Assembly: GCA_943788245.1 (NCBI GenBank)
Contig: CALSPN010000032.1
Span: 1 to 56,074 of the forward strand
DNA: 56,074 nt
Direction: 5' to 3'
Source: an uncultured Verrucomicrobiae bacterium
Lineage (GTDB): Bacteria > Verrucomicrobiota > Verrucomicrobiia > Limisphaerales > AAA164-E04
This document shows positions 45,717 through 54,924 of this stretch, in pieces; the stretch's first letter is position 1, and every line of letters starts with the position of its first letter. A program made the translations under genes and the position numbers. The notes beneath the pieces were generated by a model that worked only from the letters and a program-made list of their open reading frames with translations, did no database searches and was not told where the DNA came from.

Positions 45717-47267
45717 ATGCAAAAATCAAAACCAGCTTTAAATACGAAGACGATTATGGGAACTCATTGGAAGCCTGGATTGACAGGTAAATTAGGAGCA
45801 CTTGTGCTTGCCGGTCTATTCGCGTTTAGCTTTACCCAAGAAGCCGAGGAATCCGATTATTATCAAATCGAGACCTTTTCTACGGAAGAGCTGCCAATGG
45901 AGGTAGGAGCGATGACATTGATGTCAGATGGAAACCTACTTGTTGGCACACGCCGAGGGGATGTCTATGTGCTTGAAAATCCATACGGGGATCCAGCTTC
46001 CGCGGTCTTTCGACCATGGGCCAGAGGACTTGCACAGCCTTTGGGATTCCTTGAGCACAACGGATGGATCTACACCGCACAACGTGGAGAACTGACACGC
46101 ATCAAGGACAGCAATGGCGATGGGAAGGCGGACATCTTTGAAACAGTGTGCGATGCATGGGACATATCCGGCAACTACCATGAATACAACTTTGGTCCCA
46201 GAATGGACAAAGAGGGATTTATGTGGATCACTCTCAATAAACCTTTTGGTGGACAACCTTATGCTGACCCTGAAGTCAAACAGGCACATTGGCGTGGCTG
46301 GGCTGTAAGAGTCAATCCAGAGACAGGTGAAATGTTTCCGATGGCAGCAGGGCTCAGATCTCCGGCCGGAGTAGAAAACAGCCCTTGGGGAGATATTTTT
46401 TATACGGATAACCAGGGCGAATGGTGTAACGCCTCCAAATTGTCACATTTGGAATTCGGTGATTACCATGGACACCCTTGGGGGCTACCTACTCAAAAAC
46501 TTGCTGGGGCTCCTTTCGAAACGATGCCTCAGCCTGTCTCCGGAACGTTCATGAAGGACATGCACCAACAAATCCCTCAATTCAAAATGCCTGCGGTTTG
46601 GTTTCCTTACGATAAAATGGGTAAAAGCCCGAGCGGTTTGAGATGGGATTTGACCGACGGAAAGTTTGGTCCCTATGCAGGGCAGTTGTTTGTGGCTGAT
46701 CAACACCACGCCACGGTGATGCGGGTCAATCTTGAAAATGTTGATGGTCACTGGCAAGGGGCATGTTTCCCATTTCGTGAAGGTTTTCAATGCGGTATTA
46801 TCCGAATCTGTTTCGGCAGTGATGCATCTCTGTTTGTCGGTATGTCGAATGCCGGCTGGGGAGGAAGAGGAAATCGACCCTGGGGTTTGCAACGTTTGAA
46901 ATGGACTGGGAAAATACCTTTTGAAGTCCACGAAATGAAGGCACGACCCGATGGATTCAAGCTAACCTTCACCGAACCTGTCAACCCAGAGGCAGCTGCC
47001 AATTTGAATTCCTACAAAATGGAAAGTTACACTTACCGATTGGAAAGCCGCTACGGTGGACCCGAAGACGACAAGAAGGAAGTCAAAATCACCCAGGCTG
47101 AGGTCTCAAAGGACGGCATGAGCGTGCGCATAAAAATAGATCCAATCAGAGCTGGCTATGTACATGAACTTCATATGGAGGGATTGACTAACAACAAGGG
47201 AGATTCACTGCTGCATGACGAAGCATATTACACACTGGTGAACATTCCGACTGACGCACACCTTTGA
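45717..47267 (+). CDS. PQQ-dependent sugar dehydrogenase-like beta-propeller protein
   Basis: I start at ATG 45717 (MQKSKPALNTK), after the cytochrome stop at 45703. The protein has about 516 residues. Exported (LGALVLAGLFAFSF), then a six-bladed propeller with MTLMSDGNLLVGTRRGDVYV, RITRIKDSNGDGK-like LTRIKDSNGDGKADIFE, NYHEYNFGPRMDKEGFMWIT and PWGDIFYTDNQGEWCNASKL. The last 130 residues (KLTFTEPVNPEAAANLNSYK) are a beta-sandwich. Related proteins oxidise sugars or are 'membrane-bound dehydrogenase' homologues, but PQQ residues cannot be verified by eye. The pairing with a multi-heme cytochrome 13 bp upstream suggests that the electrons pass to those hemes. Confidence 0.8.
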   Translation: MQKSKPALNTKTIMGTHWKPGLTGKLGALVLAGLFAFSFTQEAEESDYYQIETFSTEELPMEVGAMTLMSDGNLLVGTRRGDVYVLENPYGDPASAVFRPWARGLAQPLGFLEHNGWIYTAQRGELTRIKDSNGDGKADIFETVCDAWDISGNYHEYNFGPRMDKEGFMWITLNKPFGGQPYADPEVKQAHWRGWAVRVNPETGEMFPMAAGLRSPAGVENSPWGDIFYTDNQGEWCNASKLSHLEFGDYHGHPWGLPTQKLAGAPFETMPQPVSGTFMKDMHQQIPQFKMPAVWFPYDKMGKSPSGLRWDLTDGKFGPYAGQLFVADQHHATVMRVNLENVDGHWQGACFPFREGFQCGIIRICFGSDASLFVGMSNAGWGGRGNRPWGLQRLKWTGKIPFEVHEMKARPDGFKLTFTEPVNPEAAANLNSYKMESYTYRLESRYGGPEDDKKEVKITQAEVSKDGMSVRIKIDPIRAGYVHELHMEGLTNNKGDSLLHDEAYYTLVNIPTDAHL

Positions 47268-47282
47268 GTCGAATTTGCGTTC

Positions 47283-48237
47283 TCAGGTTTTCAGCAATTC
47301 ATTCAACAAATTCTCAGGCCGATCAGCTTCCATGTTGACCGGCCTGTTTTTTATTTGGTGCCTGAACCACGTGCGCTGACGCTTGGCAAATTGCCAGGTT
47401 TTTGTTTTGATCCATTGAATCATCGTATCACGTGAAGTCTTCCCCTCCAGGTGTTCAATGATTTGACGGTATCCAATAGCCTGACTTGCGGTACTGTTTC
47501 CTTTCAACCCCGAATCGATGAGCCGCTGAGTTTCTTGAATCCACCCAGACTTCATCATCACTTCCACCCGTTCGTCGATACGATTGCGCAATGATGAAGA
47601 GGAATGTTCCAGAACCCAAAACCGAGAGGCGTCAACAAGTTCAGAGCGTTTCCAATCGGTCTTGAATGAAGTGAATGATGCACCGGTGATCCGCACTACT
47701 TCTAAAGCACGCACCAATCTTCGCTTGTTATGGGGATCGATACTCTTTGCCGTTAGGGGATCCTTCTCTTTCAGTTCTGAAAAGAGATCTTCAACCGGCA
47801 TGATTTCCAGTGCGTTCCTGATATTCGGATCGGAGGGAGGACCATTACCCACTCCATGAATCAGGGCTTGAAAATAAAAGCCCGTGCCGCCGCAAAAAAT
47901 AATTCTACGCCCCCGTTGTTGAACCTTCTCGGCTTCCAACAAAGCTTGCCTGCGAAACTTGGCGACATCGTATGATTCGTGAATATCCGCTAGATCGAGC
48001 ATATGATGCGGGATACGGGACCGTTCATCAATCGAAGGTTTGGCGGGTACCAATATCCATACCCCGATAGACCTGCATTGAATCCACCGAGATGATTTCA
48101 CAACCCATTTTTTCAGCAAGTTTAAGGGCAAGCTGACTTTTCCCAGATGCCGTGGGCCCAGCAATCCAAAACGCTGATCTTAACAATGAATCCAAATTGG
48201 AGGGTTGATTCTCCATGGCGCCTGACATGCGTCTCAA
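47283..48237 (-). CDS. miaA: tRNA dimethylallyltransferase MiaA (one frameshift)
   Basis: MiaA prenylates A37 of tRNAs reading UNN codons. The N-terminal piece (48237-48045) carries the P-loop [15 protein letters not shown] and [16 protein letters not shown]. At GGG 48044-48046 the frame breaks; with two of the three bases it reads [20 protein letters not shown], then [29 protein letters not shown] and [10 protein letters not shown]. The restored protein has about 317 residues. The start could be 48237, 48228 or 48216; the first overlaps lspA by 4 bp. It ends an operon glnD-lspA-miaA. Confidence 0.92.
47315..47352 (+). terminator. Plus-strand terminator inside the 3' end of miaA
   Basis: CAGGCCG (47315-47321) pairs with CGGCCTG (47340-47346), extended by TCA/TGA past one mismatch, and is followed by six T residues (47347-47352). 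It lies 48 bp after the stop of the dehydrogenase-like gene and within codons of the convergent miaA. Confidence 0.8.
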
Positions 48238-48776
48238 GGTTCAAGGTCCAGTTCAGATTGCTTGGGTGGAGCAGAAGAAATCACAGGTATGGATTTCGAT
48301 TCATTATCTTTTTGCAAGGTGATGATAAAAAGAAACCCAACACCGACACATATGGCAGAATCGGCAACATTAAACGCTGGGAAACCAATCTCTCCACCGG
48401 CTTTTCGATAGGTGAAAAAATAGATGAAATCGACGACGTGACCAATCCTGAATCGATCAATTAGATTCCCGATGATTCCCCCGAACATCAAACCAAGTGC
48501 CACTTGACCTATCCAACGATGAGCTTCAAAATGTTTACGAGAAAAGAAAAGAATCACTAGAGCGACCAGAGCGATGCCCGCAAGCACGAGGTTATTGTCT
48601 CGAAACATACTCCATGCAGCACCGGTATTACCCCAATGAACGAGCCGGAAAAAACCAGCAATCCATTCCCGTTGTTCTCCAAGTTTTAAATGTTCCATTA
48701 CCATGAACTTGGTCGATTGATCAGTCAAAATGACTGCGAGGGCAATGAATAATAGACGAAGAAACGGAGATTTCAT
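48234..48776 (-). CDS. lspA: Lipoprotein signal peptidase (signal peptidase II)
   Basis: A 180-residue inner-membrane aspartyl protease that cleaves prolipoproteins. It has four hydrophobic helices and the family motifs [25 protein letters not shown] (first Asp) and [14 protein letters not shown] (second Asp). Several lipoproteins in this window (the SCO, M1 and DUF3616 proteins) would be its clients. The C-terminus has a polar tail of about 25 residues. It lies 17 bp after glnD and overlaps the longest miaA start by 4 bp. Confidence 0.95.
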   Translation of the reverse strand: MKSPFLRLLFIALAVILTDQSTKFMVMEHLKLGEQREWIAGFFRLVHWGNTGAAWSMFRDNNLVLAGIALVALVILFFSRKHFEAHRWIGQVALGLMFGGIIGNLIDRFRIGHVVDFIYFFTYRKAGGEIGFPAFNVADSAICVGVGFLFIITLQKDNESKSIPVISSAPPKQSELDLEP

Positions 48777-48792
48777 GGTTAAATCAAAGGCC

Positions 48793-51612
48793 TTATTGTA
48801 GCTCAGCCAGTTCCATAGCTTGAGTTAAAGCCAATCGAATGTCTTGTTGTTCGGCTTTGGTTGTGATCTTTTTACCCTCTTCATTTTGAATATAAAAGCT
48901 ATCGATTGCAGCACCTTTTTCAGTGAGGATTTTTGCGTAAGATAAATCAATGTTTAATTCCGCAAAAACCTTGGAAACAATGTATAGCAAACCTACCCTG
49001 TCTTCGGTTTCAATTTCAACGATCGTGCGCCGGGGCATGCGCTCATTATCAAAAGTGATCTTAGTGGGAATGGAATCTCGTTCGACCGCCTGATACAGCG
49101 GCGGAGTCTGAGAAGCTTTGTCAACGAGTATGTCTAGATCCGTCGCTTCGTTCAGAACGTCTTTGATGATGTTACTAAATTTGTCGCATTTGATTTTTTT
49201 CACCAGACTTCCTGTGCCGGCATCGACGACCTCGAAACTATCAATGACAATCCCATCTTTTCTAGAAAAGATGCGTGCACTCAGTATGTTTAATCCGGCA
49301 GCTGTCAATGCTCCTGTAAATTTCGTAAAGATCGCATGACGATCCCAGGTGCAGAGTTCTACCATGGAAAATCCGCGATCACGTTGATGACGCCACTTTA
49401 CGATGGGCTCCAGCGCGCGATCTTGCCTACTCACTTGCCGCCACATAAAACGATGCGCCAGATGCATATCCTCAACCATTAGATTGCGAGGACGGTTTCT
49501 GAAATATCGAGGAGGCATATTCTCAACATGAGCCTCAATTTCATCGTCTTTTATGCTAGGTTTGAGTTGGCTTCTCAGCCATGCCTTGACTTCATTTTTC
49601 TCGCCTTCAAATTCGCCCTCATCAACCGCTTTACCAGCCAATGTGTGGCTCGTACGATCATAAAGAGTCCAAAGAAGAGATTCTTTGAAGCCTGTCCACA
49701 AGGCATCGCTGGTGCCCATGGAATCGGAAAAGGTCAGCAAAGTAAGCATATTGAGGCGCTCTTGATTACCGATAACTTCGGCGAACGCTTGTATTTCATC
49801 TTGATCCTCCAGATCATGACGCTGGGAGGTCTCAGCCATGATAAGGTGATGTTCCACCAGAAGAGCAAGGGTCTTTTGATCTGTTTCAGGTAATTCAAGC
49901 CGTTGAGCAACCCTCAGCGCAATATCGATTCCAATATCCGAGTGAGTGCGCCCTTTTTTCTTACTGGATTTCCCAGTGTCGTGAAGCAGAAGTGCCAGAT
50001 AAAGAATGTAAGGCGATTCAAGGTCACTGAAAATTTTAGTATAATGCTTGTGAAATGATTGATCTGCATCCCAGATTCTGTCCAGATGTTCGAGACAGCG
50101 CAGCGTATGCTCATCGGTGGTATACATATGGAAAAATTCATGCTGCACCATACCGGTGAGACTCCCGAATTCAGGTATGTATTTCCCAAGAACTCCGACT
50201 TCATGCATCATGCGCAGGATCTGACTGACATTACCTCGCTCATTGATGATTTCCAAAAAAGTTTCACGAACATGTTTGTCCGTTTGAAAATCCTTTTTAA
50301 TGATCTGCAATCCGTGCCGCATCATTTGTGCGGTCTTGGGGTGAATACGCAAGCCACGCTGTTGCGCTTGCAAGAAGATGCGTATCATGCGACGAGGCTG
50401 CTCCCGGAAAACACGCCAGGATAGCGCCCTGACCCATTCCCCCTCAAAGATGAACCCATCAACAGGCTTGGGCGATGCTTCCTCTCGACTAGAAAATATT
50501 TTTTGCCATATGGATTTTGGCTTTGGCTTTGGGTCAAGCGCCAGACTTTCCTCAAGTTGGCGAGTCAGCAAAAAGATCTGGCGCATGTGGAAGTACACCA
50601 TTTGCATGAATGCTTCAATACGCTTACTTGGTGATGTCTCCTTGAACCCAAGGCCATAAGCGACAGCTGGCTGAATACTCTTGTACAATTTATCTTCTGC
50701 TCGATTTTTACGGTAGTGCATTTCATTGCGAACCCGATGCAGGAAATCGTAGGCCTCCATGAGGTGCCTGCACTCTGCAGAATTGATATGATGCCCTTCC
50801 AACAGCTCTGCGAGCGACTTGACTCGATATTTGAAGTAGGCCATCCAGATCAAATTTTGATAATCGCGAAGGCCTCCACAACCGTTTTTGATTTCAGGCT
50901 CCTGCATGAAGGGGGTGTTGCCGTAGCGGGTTCGCCGAGCCCTTTGATCTTCCAATCGCGCCTCAAGATAATCGGTTTCCTGACCATTGACACACTTTTC
51001 GATCATTGCTTCCTGCATCTTAAGATACAAGGCTCCGTTACCAGCAAGCAGACGTGTTTCGATCAAGGATGTCTTTGTTTTGACATCCTCATTGGAGTAA
51101 TGAACACAATCGGCGATGTTGCGCGTGATGTAGCCGAGTTTAAGTTTTAAATCCAACAAGGCGGTGTGGAAGGCAGCACAGAATTTTTCCATCCAGGGTT
51201 CCGCTCCACTCCTCTTAAACCCACCTTCACTTAGAATCATAATGTCCACATCGCTCTGTGGATTCAGCTCATGGCGACCATATCCGCCAAATGCGACAGC
51301 TGCAAGTTGGGCTTCAGCCGGGATTTCCTCGGCGTATAAAGACGTTATATCGTTGAAGAGATGGGTGATGATCTTGTCCATCATATGGGATCGAGCATGA
51401 ACAATTACCAATCCATCTGTCCCAACGCGATGCTCAGTTCTTAATTTCAAAGTCACTTTTTTCAGAAAGGACCGGAAGGGCGAGATATCCACGGCGCCAT
51501 TGCGGATATTATTTTTTTTACCGAGCTTGGATTCGGCTAATTCGTTGATTTGTTCATGTAGAAAATTCATCAGTTTAGGTGAAACCGGCAAGAATAGGGA
51601 TGGCTGATTCAT
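48793..51612 (-). CDS. glnD: Bifunctional uridylyltransferase / uridylyl-removing enzyme GlnD
   Basis: A 939-residue nitrogen sensor that adds UMP to, or removes it from, PII proteins according to glutamine. The nucleotidyltransferase motif is AFGGYGRHELNPQSDVDIMI. A GlnD-type helical region follows, then the HD domain (LLLHDTGKSSKKKGRTHSDI) near the middle. Two ACT domains close the protein (VELCTWDRHAIFTKFTGALT and VEIETEDRVGLLYIVSKVFA), where glutamine binds. All four domains are present and the 2.8-kb frame is unbroken. No glnB or amtB is adjacent. Confidence 0.95.
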   Translation of the reverse strand: MNQPSLFLPVSPKLMNFLHEQINELAESKLGKKNNIRNGAVDISPFRSFLKKVTLKLRTEHRVGTDGLVIVHARSHMMDKIITHLFNDITSLYAEEIPAEAQLAAVAFGGYGRHELNPQSDVDIMILSEGGFKRSGAEPWMEKFCAAFHTALLDLKLKLGYITRNIADCVHYSNEDVKTKTSLIETRLLAGNGALYLKMQEAMIEKCVNGQETDYLEARLEDQRARRTRYGNTPFMQEPEIKNGCGGLRDYQNLIWMAYFKYRVKSLAELLEGHHINSAECRHLMEAYDFLHRVRNEMHYRKNRAEDKLYKSIQPAVAYGLGFKETSPSKRIEAFMQMVYFHMRQIFLLTRQLEESLALDPKPKPKSIWQKIFSSREEASPKPVDGFIFEGEWVRALSWRVFREQPRRMIRIFLQAQQRGLRIHPKTAQMMRHGLQIIKKDFQTDKHVRETFLEIINERGNVSQILRMMHEVGVLGKYIPEFGSLTGMVQHEFFHMYTTDEHTLRCLEHLDRIWDADQSFHKHYTKIFSDLESPYILYLALLLHDTGKSSKKKGRTHSDIGIDIALRVAQRLELPETDQKTLALLVEHHLIMAETSQRHDLEDQDEIQAFAEVIGNQERLNMLTLLTFSDSMGTSDALWTGFKESLLWTLYDRTSHTLAGKAVDEGEFEGEKNEVKAWLRSQLKPSIKDDEIEAHVENMPPRYFRNRPRNLMVEDMHLAHRFMWRQVSRQDRALEPIVKWRHQRDRGFSMVELCTWDRHAIFTKFTGALTAAGLNILSARIFSRKDGIVIDSFEVVDAGTGSLVKKIKCDKFSNIIKDVLNEATDLDILVDKASQTPPLYQAVERDSIPTKITFDNERMPRRTIVEIETEDRVGLLYIVSKVFAELNIDLSYAKILTEKGAAIDSFYIQNEEGKKITTKAEQQDIRLALTQAMELAELQ

Positions 51613-51649
51613 TCCCCCAAACGCAACCGTTCACAAATCAAGACTTGGA

Positions 51650-52477
51650 TTAGATGTTGTAAAATTGAGCAGCAGTTCCACCAAAGACCAAATCCTGATC
51701 TTGAGTTGAGAGCTGGTTAATGTAATGCGTTGCCAGATCAATGACTCTGCAGTAGTCACCTGCAAGCAAACAAACCGGCCAGTCCGACCCATACATCAAA
51801 CGGCTGGGTGCAAATGTTTCCATGACCGTCTCCAGATAGGGTTTCATGTCTTCCTGCTTCCAGTTTTCCCAGTCCGCCTCCGTGATCATACCTGAGATTT
51901 TACAGTTCACATTAGGAAATTCAGAAAATTCTTTTATGAGCTTTTTCCACGGTTGCAAGGAACCATCCTTAATGGAGGGTTTGCCAATGTGATCTAGGAC
52001 AAAAGCTTGTTCCGGAAATTGCGCAACTAATTTAAGTGCTGCTTCCAGCTGTTGCGGGAAAATCAAAATATCATATTTGAGCCCATGGTTTTTAAGCCTG
52101 TCGATACCATTCAAAAAATCGGGGCGCAGCATGAACGAGTCATCCGGCTCGTCCTGGACTACATGCCTTACTCCGACAAATTGAGGATGCCTGGAAAACT
52201 CAGCAAGCTGTGCATCGATGTGATCAGAGCAAAGATCTACCCAACCAACAACACCAAGTATGTGACTATTTTTTTCCGCCAGGCTTAACAACCAACGAGA
52301 CTCATCCAAGGACTGCCTTGCCTGAACAGCGATCGATCCGTCGAGACCTGATTTAATCAGCTCAGGTGCCAGATCACTTGGCAGAAAACTTCTGCGGAGC
52401 ACCCCCAATTCTTCGGTGATCCATGGATACTCTTCCGGATGGTATTCCCAGAAATGTTGATGGGCATCGATTCGCAT
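51650..52477 (-). CDS. Amidohydrolase-family lactonase-like protein (COG3618)
   Basis: A 275-residue TIM-barrel metal hydrolase. Metal-binding HxH is in RIDAHQHFWEYHPEEYPWI, QARQSLDESRWLLSLA is typical of the L-fuconolactonase/L-rhamnonolactonase group, FVLDHIGKP supplies a His and the terminal Asp is in LMYGSDWPVCLLAG. The family opens sugar lactones such as L-fucono-1,5-lactone. In a window with sulfatases a part in fucose or rhamnose use is plausible, but no dehydrogenase for the sugar is adjacent. It is 41 bp downstream of the HEAT-repeat gene on the same strand. Confidence 0.85.
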   Translation of the reverse strand: MRIDAHQHFWEYHPEEYPWITEELGVLRRSFLPSDLAPELIKSGLDGSIAVQARQSLDESRWLLSLAEKNSHILGVVGWVDLCSDHIDAQLAEFSRHPQFVGVRHVVQDEPDDSFMLRPDFLNGIDRLKNHGLKYDILIFPQQLEAALKLVAQFPEQAFVLDHIGKPSIKDGSLQPWKKLIKEFSEFPNVNCKISGMITEADWENWKQEDMKPYLETVMETFAPSRLMYGSDWPVCLLAGDYCRVIDLATHYINQLSTQDQDLVFGGTAAQFYNI

Positions 52478-52518
52478 GGCTCTATTATGGGAAATCTATG
52501 TCCTTGCTGTCAAAGACT

Positions 52519-54777
52519 TCAGTCTTCTATGCGCTGGATGGCCTTTTTCGCCTCATCCCTTACAAATCGATATTTATCACTTCTGGCATTCTTGAGTTTG
52601 GGAAGCGCGGAAATGGCATCTTTGCCCAGACGCCCCAGGGCGCGGCATCCAAAGTGTCGCACGCCAGGATCCTTATGTTCCAAAGATGCCATGTAATCTT
52701 CCATGAATTCAATTTCAGACGGCATGAACCGAAGTGCTCCAAGAGCGAGGTCCTGATCCTCATCATGATCCAGCCGATCGATCAGATGTGGAATGGCTCC
52801 AGCGGCATCTTCACGCATGGAAGCCATGGCTTTGAGACTTGCATGCCGCATGGCAATCGACTCATCGCTCAAAACCTGAATCATTGCGACGAGTAATTGT
52901 TCATTGTTTTTTTCGATCGCAATATAGCCTTTGAAGGCAGACTCGCGGATACCATCATCGGCATTGCTCAAATTCGATTCAAATAGTGAAAGGTAAGCTA
53001 CAGGTCGATCTCCCATGCGTCCGAGAGAGTTTAACACATTCAGTAATGAAGTTTCATTACCATTACGGGCCAACCAATCCATTTGCCGAAGTGCCAAATC
53101 AGGCGCATTGCCGATAAAACCCAAGGTATTGATCGCAGCCATTTGCACTGTGGGTGTGGAGTCTGCAAGAAGCATGGCTACTTCTTCAACAAGGTCACTG
53201 GCCTGTTTACCTGTACTGGCAATGGCAAGGAGAGCATTTTCTCTGATGCCCGGATCGGGATCATTCAGTAAATCATTTAACTTGCCGAGCTGTTCAGCCG
53301 CAGCTTCAGGAGATTTGCGCAAGGATGCTACTGCTGACTGCCGCACAGTCAGGTTTTTGTCGTTCAGGAGGGGTTCAATCAAAGAAGATAGTTTGGCGGG
53401 TTTGATGCCAATCGATGCAAGAGATTGAGCCGCTGCAGCTCGAATTGGGGGAGAGGCATGCTGTGCCATGCGCACGATGCTTTCTTCTGCGTCATTGGCA
53501 GTAGCGCCCATTGCTGCAAAGGCGCCCATCACAGCCAGAATTTGTCTGGGGTTGTTGTTTTCGAGCGCTTTTTCAAGATTTGAAACACCAACTATTCCAT
53601 ATTCGGCAAGAAGATCGACTGCCCAAAAGGAACCAGAGTTGGATTCCACAAGTGAAATATGCTCCAGCAGCGCAGGTATCCCCAAGGGTCCTATACTTAT
53701 CAATGCGTTCTTGAAGGCATCTGCTTGCGAGGTGTTTGTGGTTTCATTGTCGATAGCCTTGATCAGAGATTGGAGTGCGGGAGCAGCCTTAGATCCAATG
53801 TGCCCAAGCAAATTCGCAGCACGCAACTGAATACTTTCATTTTTTGATTCAAGGAAACCAATGAATATAGGAATCATTTGTGCCGGAGGTAAGGAAAGCA
53901 TGGCATTGGCAACCGATTGCTGAACCTGCGTCTCTTCACTTTCAAAATGGTTCATCAGGAAGGTGAAAAATGAACTATCGTTCACTTCCATTTTTGCCAA
54001 GGCATCGATTCCAATAGCCAACAACTCGGGATCTGCTTCTTTTTCAATGCGCTGGAGCAAGCTCTGAGAAGTTCGCTTTGCCCTCAATCCTGCTTTACCT
54101 AATGCGATATAGGTCACCTTGCGCGTTGCTGCCGACTCATGATGAATGGTTTCCTGGAGGAGTTTCAATGCTGGTTCTGGTAACAGGCTCAAGCTTTCCG
54201 CTGCAATCTCCCTTACAGTTTCATCCTCGTCCTCAAGTAATTTGATCAGCACGGGTGCCAATTGAGCAGAAGCTTCGGGTATCCATTCCATCGCCTTTGC
54301 CGCGCCGGCTCTCACGCTGGGCTTCGAGTCATCGGATGCCTCTAAAATGGGTTCAACCGCTGCTTCGCCAATCTGACCCAATGCATAAGCACTTCGATAC
54401 CATTTGGCATTCACATTCCGTCGCCGCATTTCTCGAAGGTCATTGATCAGCTCAGGGATAGCCGGTGCAGCATCTGGCCCCAGCTTTGACAGCGCAGTGA
54501 TTGAATGAAACCAGACCTGCTGCTGAGAATCCCCCAATGCCTTGATCAAGGCTGGAACAGCTTCAATCACATCACTTGATGTACCGGCTAACTGACTCAA
54601 ATAGAGGGCCGCATCCCTGCGGATACGGTTGTCCTCACGATTCAAATCTTGGATGAGTGATTGTACGTTCTTTTCTTGAGCAAGGACCATTTGAAACGAT
54701 GTCAGACAGACCAAATTTACAATCAGGATTGTTAAAAATCTGTTTTTTACAAACGCAAAAATCGTAATCTTCTTCAT
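52519..54777 (-). CDS. Exported HEAT-repeat protein
   Basis: A 752-residue protein with a signal-like N-terminus (RFLTILIVNLVCLTSFQMVLA). The rest is a run of HEAT/PBS-lyase-type repeats of about 35-40 residues (VIEAVPALIKALGDSQQQVW, AAPAIPELINDLREMRRRNV, PVLIKLLEDEDETVREIAAE, LIEPLLNDKNLTVRQSAVAS, LPKLKNARSDKYRFVRDEAK). They form an alpha-solenoid; no heme or catalytic motif is present. Exported HEAT solenoids are common in this phylum, often fused to cytochromes, but here the domain stands alone. A binding scaffold is likely; the partner is unknown. It lies between DUF1552 and the lactonase-like gene. Confidence 0.85.
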   Translation of the reverse strand: MKKITIFAFVKNRFLTILIVNLVCLTSFQMVLAQEKNVQSLIQDLNREDNRIRRDAALYLSQLAGTSSDVIEAVPALIKALGDSQQQVWFHSITALSKLGPDAAPAIPELINDLREMRRRNVNAKWYRSAYALGQIGEAAVEPILEASDDSKPSVRAGAAKAMEWIPEASAQLAPVLIKLLEDEDETVREIAAESLSLLPEPALKLLQETIHHESAATRKVTYIALGKAGLRAKRTSQSLLQRIEKEADPELLAIGIDALAKMEVNDSSFFTFLMNHFESEETQVQQSVANAMLSLPPAQMIPIFIGFLESKNESIQLRAANLLGHIGSKAAPALQSLIKAIDNETTNTSQADAFKNALISIGPLGIPALLEHISLVESNSGSFWAVDLLAEYGIVGVSNLEKALENNNPRQILAVMGAFAAMGATANDAEESIVRMAQHASPPIRAAAAQSLASIGIKPAKLSSLIEPLLNDKNLTVRQSAVASLRKSPEAAAEQLGKLNDLLNDPDPGIRENALLAIASTGKQASDLVEEVAMLLADSTPTVQMAAINTLGFIGNAPDLALRQMDWLARNGNETSLLNVLNSLGRMGDRPVAYLSLFESNLSNADDGIRESAFKGYIAIEKNNEQLLVAMIQVLSDESIAMRHASLKAMASMREDAAGAIPHLIDRLDHDEDQDLALGALRFMPSEIEFMEDYMASLEHKDPGVRHFGCRALGRLGKDAISALPKLKNARSDKYRFVRDEAKKAIQRIED

Positions 54778-54840
54778 AAGTGTGTAAGGGGCGACAGATC
54801 TGATTTGTTCTCGTCTATTTATCGCTTTTGAAGTTTACAG

Positions 54841-54879
54841 AAAAAAGGCGGCACCACTCCACCAGAATGGTTACCGCCC
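54841..54879 (-). terminator. Rho-independent terminator after the DUF1552 gene
   Basis: Read on the minus strand, GGCGG (54878-54874) pairs with CCGCC (54851-54847), with an inner ACCA/TGGT pairing, followed by six T residues (54846-54841). It lies about 45 bp after the DUF1552 stop, separating that gene from the HEAT-repeat gene. Confidence 0.75.
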
Positions 54880-54924
54880 TCAAAAATGTTACGGAAAAAC
54901 TAAGAATCAGCAGAAGGGGGTGGC

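Noticed and set aside
49528..51150. Several plus-strand frames of 90-144 residues opposite glnD
   Set aside because: They are shadows of the strongly conserved glnD frame on the minus strand.
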